Shown: positions 1 through 9,260 of the stretch, one piece after another
Layout: each line of letters opens with the position of its first letter
How positions within the stretch are numbered: position 1 is the first letter of the stretch
Notes under the pieces: generated by a model
Database searches by the model: none
The model's input: the letters and a program-made list of their open reading frames with translations, nothing else
What the model was told of the DNA's origin: nothing
Origin: Spirochaetota bacterium
Lineage (GTDB): Bacteria; Spirochaetota; Spirochaetia; Treponematales; UBA12059
NCBI GenBank assembly: GCA_029547205.1
Contig: JAKPPT010000064.1
Span: 1 to 35,306, forward strand
DNA: 35,306 nt
Direction: 5' to 3'
Made by a program: the position numbers and the translations under genes

Positions 1-451
1 TTATATCCGCCTCATACCAAGTTTTATAAACTTGTTCCGCTTCCCATTTTGTTCTGCCATAGTCATTAAAATAATTTATTGCACCATCCTCCCCTGTATT
101 CGGTGGTGCAAAGCCATATACAGCAACTGAGCTTGTAAAAATGATATGTTGTATACCTTTTTCTGAACAAACCTTTACAATATTTTCAGAACCCTTAACA
201 TTGACTTCATCGTAAAGACTTCTTGGGCTTACATCATCGCGATGTTCTGCAGCTAAATTGATTACTGCGTCACAGGGCTGCAGTGCTTGCGATAGAGCTT
301 CATAATCTCGTATATCTGCAATAGTAACCTTGTCTGGGAAAAATTTGGAAGGATTTTTATCAATTATCTTAAAATTGATACCAGCATGAGAAAGGCGCTG
401 ACATAAACGAGAACCAATAAAACCTGAACCACCAATTATAGTTACTTTCAT
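1..451 (-). CDS. NAD-dependent sugar epimerase/dehydratase (extended SDR), 3' end outside window
   Basis: Only the first 150 or so codons are present; the gene runs off the left edge. It starts at the ATG at 449-451, which overlaps the stop codon of the upstream glycosyltransferase by one base (TAATG). The N-terminus MKVTIIGGSGFIGSRL is the dinucleotide-binding GxxGxxG loop of extended short-chain dehydrogenases. Further on, INLAAEHRDD, a TSSVAVYG segment and YGRTK give the usual catalytic Ser and YxxxK pair. Family members epimerise, reduce or dehydrate nucleotide sugars in the cytoplasm. As the last visible gene of the polysaccharide operon, it probably supplies another sugar or modifies a lipid-linked sugar. 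The exact substrate cannot be told from this fragment. Confidence 0.85.
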   Translation of the reverse strand, partial: MKVTIIGGSGFIGSRLCQRLSHAGINFKIIDKNPSKFFPDKVTIADIRDYEALSQALQPCDAVINLAAEHRDDVSPRSLYDEVNVKGSENIVKVCSEKGIQHIIFTSSVAVYGFAPPNTGEDGAINYFNDYGRTKWEAEQVYKTWYEADI

Positions 452-1500
452 TATTGACATTCCTTATATAGCTTTAAATACTCATTTACCATTTTATCAA
501 TTTTGAATTCTTTTTCATATGTATCACGTGCTGCCTTTTTATAACTTTCTATATTTCCTCTCATAATTTTTAATATTGCCTGTACTGCATGTTCAATGTT
601 ATTTTCTATTGCAATACCATTTTCACCATTAAGTAGTTCGGTAACACCACCAACAGCAGAAGCAACTACGGGTACACTGGATGCAAATGCTTCAATAATT
701 GATACGGGTAATCCTTCATAATTAGAAAATAACACAAAGAGATCGGCATAGTGTAAATATTTACGTGCATCTTTAATTTCACCCAAACAAAATGTGTTAT
801 ATGGTAAATCTTTTACTTCATATTGATTGCCAATCCAATAAAAAGCAAACCCTTCTTTTCCTAATCTTTCTGCTACCTTTAGAAAAATATCAAATTTTTT
901 GGGGGGTTGTAATCGAGCTATGGATATAATAATTTTTTCATTATTCTTATGTAATGTTAAAATATTCTGATTTTTTTTATCATTTATAACTAAATCCTTT
1001 ATTCCGTTTTTTATTGTATAGCAATTTTTAATGTTACAACTTATAAGATTTTTATAATCATAATCACTTACAGGTACTAAATATTTACAACGGTTCTTTA
1101 ATAACTTTTCTAACAATAAAAATATTTTATTTGCTTTTAGTATTGTATCAAATCCATGAACTGTATAAATAACTTTTTTCCTTTGTTTTTTTCCGGCAGC
1201 TATACGCCCCCACACACCAGCTTTGCTTGAATGTAAATGAATTACATCATAATTGTTACGCTTAATGATTTTTTTTATAAAAAATATCGCCTTTAAATCA
1301 TTTATTGGAGAAATTTCTCTTTTAAAATATTTACATGGATATTGCTGGACATTTTTATCAAGCAAAGACCATAGCTCACCCTTTTCACTTGCGACAACTG
1401 TTACAGAATGTCCCCTTTTTATTAATTCATTAGAAAGCTCTAAAACAACACTCTGAGCTCCGCCAAGTGATGATAAAGTTATTATTTGTAAAATGTTCAT
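451..1500 (-). CDS. Glycosyltransferase family 4
   Basis: The 349-residue protein has the GT-B layout of retaining GT4 enzymes. The N-terminal domain opens with MNILQIITLSSLGGAQ, where the Gly-rich loop contacts the acceptor. The C-terminal donor-binding domain carries the EX7E motif in EGLPVSIIEAF, followed by SVPVVASAVGGVTELL. It would transfer one sugar from a nucleotide donor to the growing lipid-linked repeat unit at the cytoplasmic face of the inner membrane. Its start overlaps the end of the upstream gene by four bases (ATGA), so translation is probably coupled. The gene is AT-rich. A run of six C followed by six A in the coding strand (near 894-906) is a possible slippage site. Donor and linkage are not predictable. 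Confidence 0.9.
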   Translation of the reverse strand: MNILQIITLSSLGGAQSVVLELSNELIKRGHSVTVVASEKGELWSLLDKNVQQYPCKYFKREISPINDLKAIFFIKKIIKRNNYDVIHLHSSKAGVWGRIAAGKKQRKKVIYTVHGFDTILKANKIFLLLEKLLKNRCKYLVPVSDYDYKNLISCNIKNCYTIKNGIKDLVINDKKNQNILTLHKNNEKIIISIARLQPPKKFDIFLKVAERLGKEGFAFYWIGNQYEVKDLPYNTFCLGEIKDARKYLHYADLFVLFSNYEGLPVSIIEAFASSVPVVASAVGGVTELLNGENGIAIENNIEHAVQAILKIMRGNIESYKKAARDTYEKEFKIDKMVNEYLKLYKECQ

Positions 1501-2807
1501 AACTCTTCCATGATTATCTTATTGTATTTTTTTCCAAGCTCACAATAATTATATTGGTTTATATTTTCATTATAAGTATTTTTTATTTCTAGATGTTTAT
1601 TAATTTTTTTGTTATATATATCTAATATATATTCTTTTAAATTTTCAATAGTATCTAAATCGTTATAAAAGACAAACCCGCAATTTGTTTCTTTTATTAT
1701 ATCCTCAATTTCTGCACCTTTTTCACCACTAATTAAAGTTATAATTGGCTTTTTAAACATAAGATATTCAAAAAATTTACCTGTTAATATTCCTTGTTCT
1801 TTTTTACTATTCCAGGTTGCCATAACTAAGCTATCGGATGATTCAAGAATAGACAACACTTCCTTTCTAGGTAAATAACCTTTACATATTAATACATTTT
1901 CTAAAAAGTATTTTTTTGCAAATCTTGTAGCAATTTCAGTATCCTTTCCTGCATATATAAATTTTATTTTTTGTAAATCGATTTTCTTTTCTACGGCTAG
2001 TTTAGATAAAGCTGAAAATAATGGACTTAAATCTCTTTTCCCTTCATACAAGACACCAGTATAACTAAAAACTAATTCATTATAGTTACTATTACACCTT
2101 GTTTCCAGATGAATATCCAGTAAATCCTCTTCATCAAATCCATTGGTTATGACAAAAATATTTTTTTTATAACTATTATTCATCTTATACTTTTTTAAAC
2201 CATGTGATACCACAACAGCACAATCGCTCACTCGAAATATTTTTTTTTGTATGCTTTTAAGAATCATTTTTAATACTGAATTGCAAACATATTCTGGTAC
2301 TATTGCATCTCGAATATCAATTACTAATTTTAATTTTTTATTTTTTAATTTTATATATTTTGCTAACATTAAAGTCCCTATTGGACCAAACGAAGCTATT
2401 ACATAATCATAGTTATAGTTTTTTATTTGTTTTTTTGCTTTATAATACCATAAAAATGAATTTAACAAATCAAATACTATCCACTTTTGTAAACCAAATA
2501 TATATTCTAACAACTTATTTATATATTTAACAAAATATTTTACTATATTTTTTTTATTTGATTGTTCATTATTTTTTATATTTTTCATTGTTCTTATATT
2601 TTCAAATATTTTATTACTATTGATATATTTAATATTTTTTTTGTTTTTAATATCATTTAATAATATTTCATCTGTAATTCCAAAATTTCCAGAAACAACA
2701 TCAACAATATTTCCAAGCCGTTCAAGATATTTTACAATCTTCGTTGTTCGTACTGCTGCAATTGTATTTGCTGGCGCGTAATAATACGAGATAAATAATA
2801 TTTTCAT
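1497..2807 (-). CDS. Glycosyltransferase, GT4-like
   Basis: This 436-residue protein begins MKILFISYYYAPANTIAAVRT, the typical start of GT4 enzymes of the WcaI/WbuB type. Late motifs are FIYAGKDTE, KGYLPRKEVLSIL and GKFFEYLMFKKPII, where the KxxEY segment stands in for the usual EX7E region. It is expected to add a sugar to the undecaprenyl-linked O-unit at the inner membrane. The gene is extremely AT-rich, with many Lys, Asn and Ile codons and long A/T runs, unlike the sugar-nucleotide genes of the same operon. This suggests acquisition as part of an exchangeable cassette. It overlaps both neighbours by four bases (ATGA). The glycosyltransferase assignment is firm; the sugar is unknown. Confidence 0.85.
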   Translation of the reverse strand: MKILFISYYYAPANTIAAVRTTKIVKYLERLGNIVDVVSGNFGITDEILLNDIKNKKNIKYINSNKIFENIRTMKNIKNNEQSNKKNIVKYFVKYINKLLEYIFGLQKWIVFDLLNSFLWYYKAKKQIKNYNYDYVIASFGPIGTLMLAKYIKLKNKKLKLVIDIRDAIVPEYVCNSVLKMILKSIQKKIFRVSDCAVVVSHGLKKYKMNNSYKKNIFVITNGFDEEDLLDIHLETRCNSNYNELVFSYTGVLYEGKRDLSPLFSALSKLAVEKKIDLQKIKFIYAGKDTEIATRFAKKYFLENVLICKGYLPRKEVLSILESSDSLVMATWNSKKEQGILTGKFFEYLMFKKPIITLISGEKGAEIEDIIKETNCGFVFYNDLDTIENLKEYILDIYNKKINKHLEIKNTYNENINQYNYCELGKKYNKIIMEEL

Positions 2808-3970
2808 TTTTGTAAATAACTCCTAGTTGTAGCAAAAGAATATGCAAATAAAATCCATAAAAATCGCCAATGCAATGTATCTACAAAATAAGAATTTACA
2901 TACATACCAAATAATATTGCTAGTAATAAAATATCTTTTTCTTTATAAGATTTATACAAAGGAAGTAAAAAAATAATTAAAGTAATTATTCCAAACAGTA
3001 AACCCCGTTCACCCAATATTCTATAAAATGTATTGTGTGCTGCTATATTGCTAAAACTCATATAATTTCCAGTTCCAATACCTATAATTGGTGAACGTGT
3101 TATCATTTTTAGAACATTATGGTGACTTTCAAATCTTTCTGTATCATATTGTTGAAGCCCAATACGTGATGTTAATAGCTCAATAATATTTGAATATTTG
3201 GTTTTAGCAAAGTTAAATCCAAAAATAAACAGTGGGATACATAACATTAATCCTAAAGTAAATAATTTAAATTTATTTTTGAATGATGATTTTTTAAATA
3301 AAAATAATAGTGAGAGAGCGACAAAAGCATTTAACCAAGCCGCTCTGGACATACTTAATATGACTCCAATAAAAAAGAAACTGAATAAAAGAATATCTTT
3401 TAGTTTAATTTTTATGAGAATTTTATCAAAAAAATACAATGCAGGGACAAGCAGAAATGGACCGCAAACATTTGGATCTTTAAAAAAACCAGTAAGCCTC
3501 CAACCAAATCTTATTACGTCTGTGCCTAAAAACGTTTTAGTATGTAGTAACAACGCTATAAAATATATTACAATATTGATACCTGCTGCATATATCCATG
3601 GCTTTATAATATCATCAAATTCAATATTACATTTCTGGAAAATATCTAACTCAAATAAAAACATTACCCATAAGTATATATCTATAATGAAAAACCTTAT
3701 ATTTGTGTTTGAAAAAACTATATTACTAAATAAGTATGGTATAATTGAAGTGGTTAATAGCAAAAACAAAACTACTATATGAAATATATTGTAATTTTTT
3801 TTATAATCTATAAAATATGAAATCAGTAATATAATAAATATATAATCGGCAATTGCTGGTTCAAAAAATACAAAACCATTAAAAAAAATATATAATTGTA
3901 GTAAAGCAAACCTGATTGTTTTAATTTTTAATATATCAATTCTTAAACTGTTTGTATTACTAAAATTCAT
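2804..3970 (-). CDS. O-antigen polymerase / ligase-like membrane protein (Wzy/WaaL fold)
   Basis: The 388-residue protein is almost entirely hydrophobic, with about ten predicted membrane segments. A longer periplasmic loop near residues 255-320 contains RFESHHNVLKMITRSPIIGIGTGN and AAHNTF (in that order). The pattern SHH..........P.iGiGxGn followed by HN is that of the Wzy_C / O-antigen ligase family. SMSRAAWLNAF earlier is the matching SRxxWl motif. Such proteins polymerise O-units or ligate the chain to lipid in the periplasmic leaflet. With a Wzx flippase in the same operon, a Wzy role is most likely, but sequence alone does not separate polymerase from ligase. It ends in a four-base ATGA overlap with the next gene. 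The start at 3970 has only a weak GAG-type ribosome site, and the gene is AT-rich. Confidence 0.8.
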   Translation of the reverse strand: MNFSNTNSLRIDILKIKTIRFALLQLYIFFNGFVFFEPAIADYIFIILLISYFIDYKKNYNIFHIVVLFLLLTTSIIPYLFSNIVFSNTNIRFFIIDIYLWVMFLFELDIFQKCNIEFDDIIKPWIYAAGINIVIYFIALLLHTKTFLGTDVIRFGWRLTGFFKDPNVCGPFLLVPALYFFDKILIKIKLKDILLFSFFFIGVILSMSRAAWLNAFVALSLLFLFKKSSFKNKFKLFTLGLMLCIPLFIFGFNFAKTKYSNIIELLTSRIGLQQYDTERFESHHNVLKMITRSPIIGIGTGNYMSFSNIAAHNTFYRILGERGLLFGIITLIIFLLPLYKSYKEKDILLLAILFGMYVNSYFVDTLHWRFLWILFAYSFATTRSYLQK

Positions 3971-3994
3971 GCTTAACTCGATATGATTTTTTTA

Positions 3995-5314
3995 TCACAG
4001 CTTAAACACTTTTCCATCTTCAATATGTACCTGTTTTACCGCATTGCGGGTGTCTACCACAAGCTGGGCTTTTTCTACAATATGGTCAACATCGAAACAG
4101 GAATGGTTGGTTGTAAAGACAACACAATCGGCACTGCTAATTATTTCATCAGTGAGTTGTACCCCTTTCCAGAGATGTCCATGTTCATCAATTACTTCTG
4201 GTATGTAGGGGTCATGATACATGACATGGGCGCCTTTCTTTGCAACATGTTCCATTACAAGCAGGGCGGGGCTTTCACGGGCATCATCGATATCGGGTTT
4301 ATAGGCAACCCCTAAAAACAAAACTGTGGAACCGTTCAAGGGCTTTTTATGTCGATTAAGCGCATAGGCAATTTTGTTCATCATACGGTAAGGCATGAGA
4401 TTGTTTATATTACCAGCGGTATTTATCATAGTGAGATCAAAATTAAAGCCCTTGGCAATATATTCAAGATAAAAGGGATCAAGTGGTATGCAATGGCCGC
4501 CGATTCCCGGTCCTGGATAAAAGGCCTGAAAACCATAGGGTTTACTTTTTGCAGCTTCTATAACTTCCCAAATATTAATATCCATTTTTCCTGCAAGCAG
4601 TGCAATTTCATTTATCAGCGAAATATTTACTAGTCGATAGGTGTTTTCGAGGATCTTCACCATCTCTGCTGCTCGGGGAGAACTTACGGGATATAAATGT
4701 TGTATTGCCTTACCATACAAGGCGAGGGCAATTTTTTGTGCCTCTTCGCCAAGGCCGCCAACTACCTTAGGTGTGTTTTCTGTTTTATAGTTTTTATTTC
4801 CTGGGTCTACCCGTTCTGGACTAAAGCAGAGCCAGAAATCTTCCCCTTCCTTCATCCCCGACTCGCGCTCAATAATGGGCTTCATAAAATCTTCGGTAGT
4901 TGTCGGATAGGTTGTACTTTCCAGGCTGATAAAGGTGCCTTTTTTCATATTTCTACCAATATCGACACAGGCACCTTCGATATAACTCATGTCAGGCTTT
5001 TTAAATTTGTCCAAAGGTGTTGGTACGCAGATAATGACTGCATCGCATTCGCCAATACGGGTAAAATCAGTCGTTGCAGACAATAGTTTTTCATGTACTA
5101 CTTTGGTAAGTTCATCATCTTCTATATCACCAATATAGTTACGACCTTCATTAACCGATTGTGCTTTTTTCTCACTCTTTTCAAAGCCAAGCACAGAAAT
5201 TCCTTTCCTGGCAAAGGTAACTGCCAAAGGCAGGCCTACATAGCCAAGACCGATAATGCCTACTGTTACGGTGTTTTTTTCAATTTTTTCTAGCAGTTCT
5301 TTATATAAGCTCAT
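3995..5314 (-). CDS. wbpA: UDP-N-acetyl-D-glucosamine 6-dehydrogenase
   Basis: This 439-residue enzyme of the UDP-sugar dehydrogenase family has the NAD loop GLGYVGLP at about residues 23-29. The catalytic Cys is in [13 protein letters not shown] (C275), and [18 protein letters not shown] marks the C-terminal UDP-binding domain. WbpA/WbpO-type members oxidise C6 of UDP-GlcNAc to UDP-GlcNAcA with two NAD+. Close relatives acting on UDP-glucose or UDP-ManNAc cannot be excluded by motif alone. The presence of wbpB, wbpE, wbpD and wbpI just upstream makes UDP-GlcNAc the likely substrate. The start has a GAGGAA ribosome site and overlaps the end of wbpD by four bases (ATGA). This is the first step of the diacetamido-mannuronate pathway. 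Confidence 0.88.
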   Translation of the reverse strand: MSLYKELLEKIEKNTVTVGIIGLGYVGLPLAVTFARKGISVLGFEKSEKKAQSVNEGRNYIGDIEDDELTKVVHEKLLSATTDFTRIGECDAVIICVPTPLDKFKKPDMSYIEGACVDIGRNMKKGTFISLESTTYPTTTEDFMKPIIERESGMKEGEDFWLCFSPERVDPGNKNYKTENTPKVVGGLGEEAQKIALALYGKAIQHLYPVSSPRAAEMVKILENTYRLVNISLINEIALLAGKMDINIWEVIEAAKSKPYGFQAFYPGPGIGGHCIPLDPFYLEYIAKGFNFDLTMINTAGNINNLMPYRMMNKIAYALNRHKKPLNGSTVLFLGVAYKPDIDDARESPALLVMEHVAKKGAHVMYHDPYIPEVIDEHGHLWKGVQLTDEIISSADCVVFTTNHSCFDVDHIVEKAQLVVDTRNAVKQVHIEDGKVFKL

Positions 5315-5913
5315 ATTTGTTCCTCAATTCCTTTTCCATGTTGTATATACACCTTACCACATTCTGGACAGATAAGTTCATCGTTTAACTTTACTCCACA
5401 GCGGCAAACCCAGCCGTGTTGACGCGCCGGGCTCCCATAAATGAGAGCAAAGGCTGGGACATCCTTTGTTACAACACTTCCTGCACCTATAAAACAATAT
5501 TCACCCAGGGTGACTCCACAAACAATAGTGGCATTTGCTCCAATTGAAGCACCACGCTTCACAATAGTTTTTTTATATTCATGTTTACGTTCGATAAACG
5601 ACCGTGGGTTTATAACATTGGTAAAAACCATCGATGGTCCACAGAACACGTCATCTTCAATTATAACATCATCGTAGATTGATACATTATTCTGCACTTT
5701 TACCTTATCGCCAATTACTGCACGGCCACCTACGTTAACATTTTGCCCGATCGAACAGTGCGCACCTATTTTAGCACCGGCCATGATATGGGAAAAATGC
5801 CAGATCTTCGTACTTGTACCAATAAGAGCACCTTCATCTACATAGCTTGACTCATGGCAATAAAATATACCGCCATCGGCGGCAGGCTTTTCGATGAGTT
5901 CCTTATTTCCCAT
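5311..5913 (-). CDS. wbpD: UDP-2-acetamido-3-amino-glucuronate N-acetyltransferase
   Basis: The 200-residue protein is a left-handed beta-helix acyltransferase with repeated hexapeptides such as [20 protein letters not shown] and the segment [11 protein letters not shown]. These are typical of WbpD/WlbB. It would acetylate the 3-amino group made by WbpE using acetyl-CoA, giving UDP-GlcNAc3NAcA. The C-terminal tail holds four cysteines as CRC and CPEC (about residues 170-186), a probable small zinc knuckle seen in this subfamily. The ATG at 5911-5913 lies two bases after the wbpE stop. A GAGG ribosome site is embedded in the last codons of wbpE. Its stop overlaps wbpA by four bases. Confidence 0.88.
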   Translation of the reverse strand: MGNKELIEKPAADGGIFYCHESSYVDEGALIGTSTKIWHFSHIMAGAKIGAHCSIGQNVNVGGRAVIGDKVKVQNNVSIYDDVIIEDDVFCGPSMVFTNVINPRSFIERKHEYKKTIVKRGASIGANATIVCGVTLGEYCFIGAGSVVTKDVPAFALIYGSPARQHGWVCRCGVKLNDELICPECGKVYIQHGKGIEEQI

Positions 5914-5915
5914 GT

Positions 5916-7034
5916 TTACCTCGTATAAAACGATGCGATCGCATCGCAGACATACTCTACTTCATCATCATGTAATTCAGGGTACATTGGTAGAGCGATG
6001 ATTTCTTTACTTACCCGTTCTGCAACTGGGAAATCGCCTTCTCTATAGCCTAAATAAGCAAAGCACTTTTGGAGATGTAAGGGAATTGGGTAATAAATTG
6101 ATGTGCCGATACCGTTTTCTTTAAGGAATGTAGCTAGTTCATCACGCCGAGGTACAAGGATATTGTACACATAGTACACACCACGATTATTCTCAGTAAT
6201 TTTCGGAATTCGTACCTCTGCAATGCGAGAGAGCCGCTCGGTATAGTGCACAGCGTGGCGTTCGCGCATGGCGATCGATTCCTTCGTCCTCTGCAGCTTG
6301 AACCTGAGAATTGCCGCCTGGAGCGTATCGAGCCGGGAATTATAACCAATGTAATCGTGGTGGTATTTTATAGTACTGCCGTGCACACGATAACTCTTTA
6401 TTTTCTTATAAAGTTCTTCATCGTTTGTTACCATGAGCCCCGCATCACCATAGGCCCCCAATGTTTTGGTAGGAAAGAATGAATAAATACCGATATCACC
6501 GATGGTTCCTGCCTTCTTCCAATTTTCATTAATCTTAGTCTCCATGCCCCAGGCTTCTGCAGCATCCTCGAGCACTTTGAGATTGTAGGCACGGGCAAGA
6601 TCCATCACCTTTTGCATAGGAGTAGCTTGAACAAAGAGGTGGACTGGAATAATGCCAACTGTTTTTTTTGTAACCCTTCGTTCTGCATCACTCAAATCCA
6701 TGTTCAGTGTATCTGGATCCATATCGACAAAGACCGGTTTTGCTCCGAGCCGGGCTACACAGGAGGTTGATGCGAAGAATGTAAAGGTTGGCGTAAGTAC
6801 TTCGGCACCATCACGAAAACCCAGAATATCAGAACCGATTACCAGTGCATCACTGCCAGAAGCTACCCCTAGCGCATACCGGGCGCCGAGGAAGTCTGCC
6901 GCTTCTTTTTCAAATGCTGCGACCTCTTCCCCCAAGATAAAATCCCCCCGTTCCATGACACGAAGCACTGCGGCATCAAACTCATCCTTATGAGCGCGGT
7001 ATTCACGGGTGGATGTGTAAAATGGAACGTTCAT
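5916..7034 (-). CDS. wbpE: UDP-2-acetamido-3-oxo-glucuronate aminotransferase (DegT/DnrJ/EryC1 family)
   Basis: This 372-residue PLP enzyme of the sugar aminotransferase family shows the cofactor-stacking and Asp region [12 protein letters not shown] (Asp at about 157). The Schiff-base lysine lies in [16 protein letters not shown] (K190). It would transfer an amino group from glutamate to C3 of the 3-keto sugar produced by WbpB, and the reaction is normally coupled to it in the cytoplasm. The length matches the family. Base composition is balanced and unlike the AT-rich glycosyltransferases in the same operon. It lies between wbpI and wbpD with short spacing. The ribosome site AGGGAAG is about twelve bases from the ATG. 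Confidence 0.9.
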   Translation of the reverse strand: MNVPFYTSTREYRAHKDEFDAAVLRVMERGDFILGEEVAAFEKEAADFLGARYALGVASGSDALVIGSDILGFRDGAEVLTPTFTFFASTSCVARLGAKPVFVDMDPDTLNMDLSDAERRVTKKTVGIIPVHLFVQATPMQKVMDLARAYNLKVLEDAAEAWGMETKINENWKKAGTIGDIGIYSFFPTKTLGAYGDAGLMVTNDEELYKKIKSYRVHGSTIKYHHDYIGYNSRLDTLQAAILRFKLQRTKESIAMRERHAVHYTERLSRIAEVRIPKITENNRGVYYVYNILVPRRDELATFLKENGIGTSIYYPIPLHLQKCFAYLGYREGDFPVAERVSKEIIALPMYPELHDDEVEYVCDAIASFYTR

Positions 7035-7058
7035 AATAGCGTATAACTTCCCTTTTAG

Positions 7059-8168
7059 TTATTTTTGCCAAGAAAGGAGAACATCAGCAATCTTTTTAGC
7101 CGTCATTCCATCACCATAAAGTGGTACTGAATCTCCATACTTTGGCATTGCTTTTAAAGTATCAACTATTGTTGTTTCATCAGCCCCTACTAGTGTATTC
7201 CATCCATGTTCAACGAGCTCACGCCATTCCGTCGTGTCTCGTAAAGTGATACATGGCTTTTTAAAGAAATAGGCTTCTTTTTGAACACCACCCGAATCGG
7301 TTACAACAAAAGAACATTTATTTTCTAGGGCAAGCATCTCAAAATAACCTACAGGATCTATCATGTGAATGTGAGATTTGAATTCTAAACTGTATTGGCT
7401 AAGGATTTTTTTAGTTCTCGGATGTATCGGAAAGACAAACTCTATACTATCAAATTTATTTAAGGCTTGTATGATTGTTGAGAGACGTTTATAGTCATCG
7501 GTATTCTCTGCACGATGCAGGGTTAAAAGGGCAAAATGGTCTGGCAAATCTTGTAATGATGATTCTGATTGATCAAGCGCTTTTGGCTGGTAATAAAGTG
7601 ATGCTTCGTACATGATATCACCGCATTGCACTACTGCTTTATTATCCGCCGAAGGATTGGTTATTCCATTATTAAAAATGCCTTCTTTTTCAAGGTTTAC
7701 TACTGCGGTGTCGGTTGGACAAAAAAGCCAGCTTGCAAGATGGTCGGTAAGTCTGCGGTTTTGTTCTTCTGGCATGACCATCATATAGGAACGCAGGCCA
7801 GCTTCTACATGTACAACCGGGACATGGAGCTTGGATGCCGCAAGAGCGCCCGCTAATGTAGAATTGGTATCACCATACACAAGTACTACATCTGGTTTAC
7901 GCTCGAGGATTGTGCTTTCTATACCCGAAAGCATAGCACCAGTTGTAGCACCATGGGTTCCTGATCCGATGCAAAGATTAACATTCGGTGTAGGGATCTC
8001 CATTTCTCGAAAGAAAATATCCGACATATTTTCATCATAATGCTGACCAGTGTGAACTATGGTTTCTCTTATTTTTTCTGCATAAAGGTTGGTCCGAATA
8101 AAGCGGCTGAAAACAGCGGCTTTTACAAATTGCGGCCTTGCCCCTACAACAGTTAGAATATTAAGCAT
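7059..8168 (-). CDS. wbpI: UDP-2,3-diacetamido-glucuronate 2-epimerase (non-hydrolysing)
   Basis: The 369-residue protein has the GT-B epimerase fold of the WecB/WbpI family. Signatures are VVGARPQFVKAA at the N-terminus, HTGQHYDENMSD, the EAGLRS and MPEEQNRRLTD segments, TLHRAEN, FPIHPRTKK and DSGGVQKEA. It would invert C2 of UDP-GlcNAc3NAcA to give UDP-ManNAc3NAcA. A WecB-type UDP-GlcNAc 2-epimerase is the alternative, but neighbours favour WbpI. The ATG at 8166-8168 is preferred over the TTG one codon upstream, because AAAGGA lies at a good distance from it. The start overlaps the last eight bases of wbpB. Confidence 0.87.
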   Translation of the reverse strand: MLNILTVVGARPQFVKAAVFSRFIRTNLYAEKIRETIVHTGQHYDENMSDIFFREMEIPTPNVNLCIGSGTHGATTGAMLSGIESTILERKPDVVLVYGDTNSTLAGALAASKLHVPVVHVEAGLRSYMMVMPEEQNRRLTDHLASWLFCPTDTAVVNLEKEGIFNNGITNPSADNKAVVQCGDIMYEASLYYQPKALDQSESSLQDLPDHFALLTLHRAENTDDYKRLSTIIQALNKFDSIEFVFPIHPRTKKILSQYSLEFKSHIHMIDPVGYFEMLALENKCSFVVTDSGGVQKEAYFFKKPCITLRDTTEWRELVEHGWNTLVGADETTIVDTLKAMPKYGDSVPLYGDGMTAKKIADVLLSWQK

Positions 8169-9258
8169 CAAACGATCCTTTCATTTCGATAGCGGAAAAA
8201 TTGACCGGAAGATCCACGGGGAGTCCTGTTTTTTGGCTCTTGTAGATTGCAAGGATAATCTCTAGCGCTTTTTTGCCTTTCTCTCCTGAAATAAGAGGAT
8301 CGCGGTTTTGCTCTATGGCATCGATAAAATCAGCATACAGGGCGCTATGACCAAATCCATACACAGTTGGAGGATCCTTTTCATCGGGATTAAGTACAGC
8401 GGATTCGGTATCACCAACCTGTTCAGCATCTGCAAAGCGCCAGGTTTCGATTTTATTAACTGCAAGACCACCTATTACTGCTGTTCCCTTTTCACCAAAT
8501 AGTGAAAGGGTTTCGTTCAAATTTTTTGGATACACTAGGGCGGAACCTTCTATAATACCCACTGCTCCGTTTTTAAATTCAACGATAGCGCTCCCAAAAT
8601 CTTCCGCTTCGATGGGTCGAGCAAAACGGCGTGTTACAGCTTGCACACGTACCGCATCTTCTCCGAGCATCCACTGCAAGAGGTCGATACCATGGGTACA
8701 CTGGTTCATGAGAGTCCCGCCATCGAGTTCCCATGTACCACGCCAAGGAGCTTCTGCATAGTAAGCATCATTTCTGTTCCATCGAATTTGTACCATGCCG
8801 TGATAGAGCTTGCCAAAGCGTCCCTGTTCCAAAGCCTTTCGGGCTCTCTGTATGGGAGCGTTAAAGCGGTTCTGAAAGCATACAGCTAGCTTTTTACCTG
8901 TCCGGTGTGATGCTGCAATCATGGCATCTGCATCTTGTGTAGAAAGGGCCATCGGCTTTTCGCAGATGACATGCGCACCAGCTTCTAAACAGTCAATTGC
9001 TATGGGCGGATGGTATCCCGACTCTGTTGCGATGGCACAGATGTCCGGTTTTTCCTTAGCAAGCATTTCACGATAGTCGCTATACACCCTAATGCAGGTG
9101 CCGCTTACCTGTGCTTCATATTCTTTAGCACGCTGTTCCGCACGTTCAATAATGGGATCGCATACCGCAAGAAGCGAAAGCCTATCTGCATTTTTAATAG
9201 CAGCTTCAATGTGTTTGTAACTTATCCTGCCACAACCGATGAGGGAAAGGGTATACAT
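8161..9258 (-). CDS. wbpB: UDP-N-acetyl-glucosaminuronate 3-dehydrogenase (Gfo/Idh/MocA family)
   Basis: This 365-residue oxidoreductase has the N-terminal Rossmann motif LIGCGRISYKHIEA and the family signature CEKPMAL near residue 100. In the C-terminal half, GGTLMNQCTHGIDLLQWMLG carries the catalytic His/Asp pair. In the WbpB/WlbA role it oxidises C3 of UDP-GlcNAcA, making the keto sugar used by WbpE. The protein is not a close visual match to P. aeruginosa WbpB and looks more like the general Gfo/Idh/MocA sugar dehydrogenases. The assignment therefore rests partly on its position between wbpG and wbpI. The start at 9258 has AAAGGAA ten bases upstream, two bases after the wbpG stop. Confidence 0.78.
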   Translation of the reverse strand: MYTLSLIGCGRISYKHIEAAIKNADRLSLLAVCDPIIERAEQRAKEYEAQVSGTCIRVYSDYREMLAKEKPDICAIATESGYHPPIAIDCLEAGAHVICEKPMALSTQDADAMIAASHRTGKKLAVCFQNRFNAPIQRARKALEQGRFGKLYHGMVQIRWNRNDAYYAEAPWRGTWELDGGTLMNQCTHGIDLLQWMLGEDAVRVQAVTRRFARPIEAEDFGSAIVEFKNGAVGIIEGSALVYPKNLNETLSLFGEKGTAVIGGLAVNKIETWRFADAEQVGDTESAVLNPDEKDPPTVYGFGHSALYADFIDAIEQNRDPLISGEKGKKALEIILAIYKSQKTGLPVDLPVNFSAIEMKGSFDA

Positions 9259-9260
9259 GG

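Noticed and set aside
3198-3782. Plus-strand gene opposite the Wzy-like gene
   Set aside because: It is the antisense shadow of an AT-rich membrane-protein gene with conserved Wzy motifs, and it has no coding features of its own.
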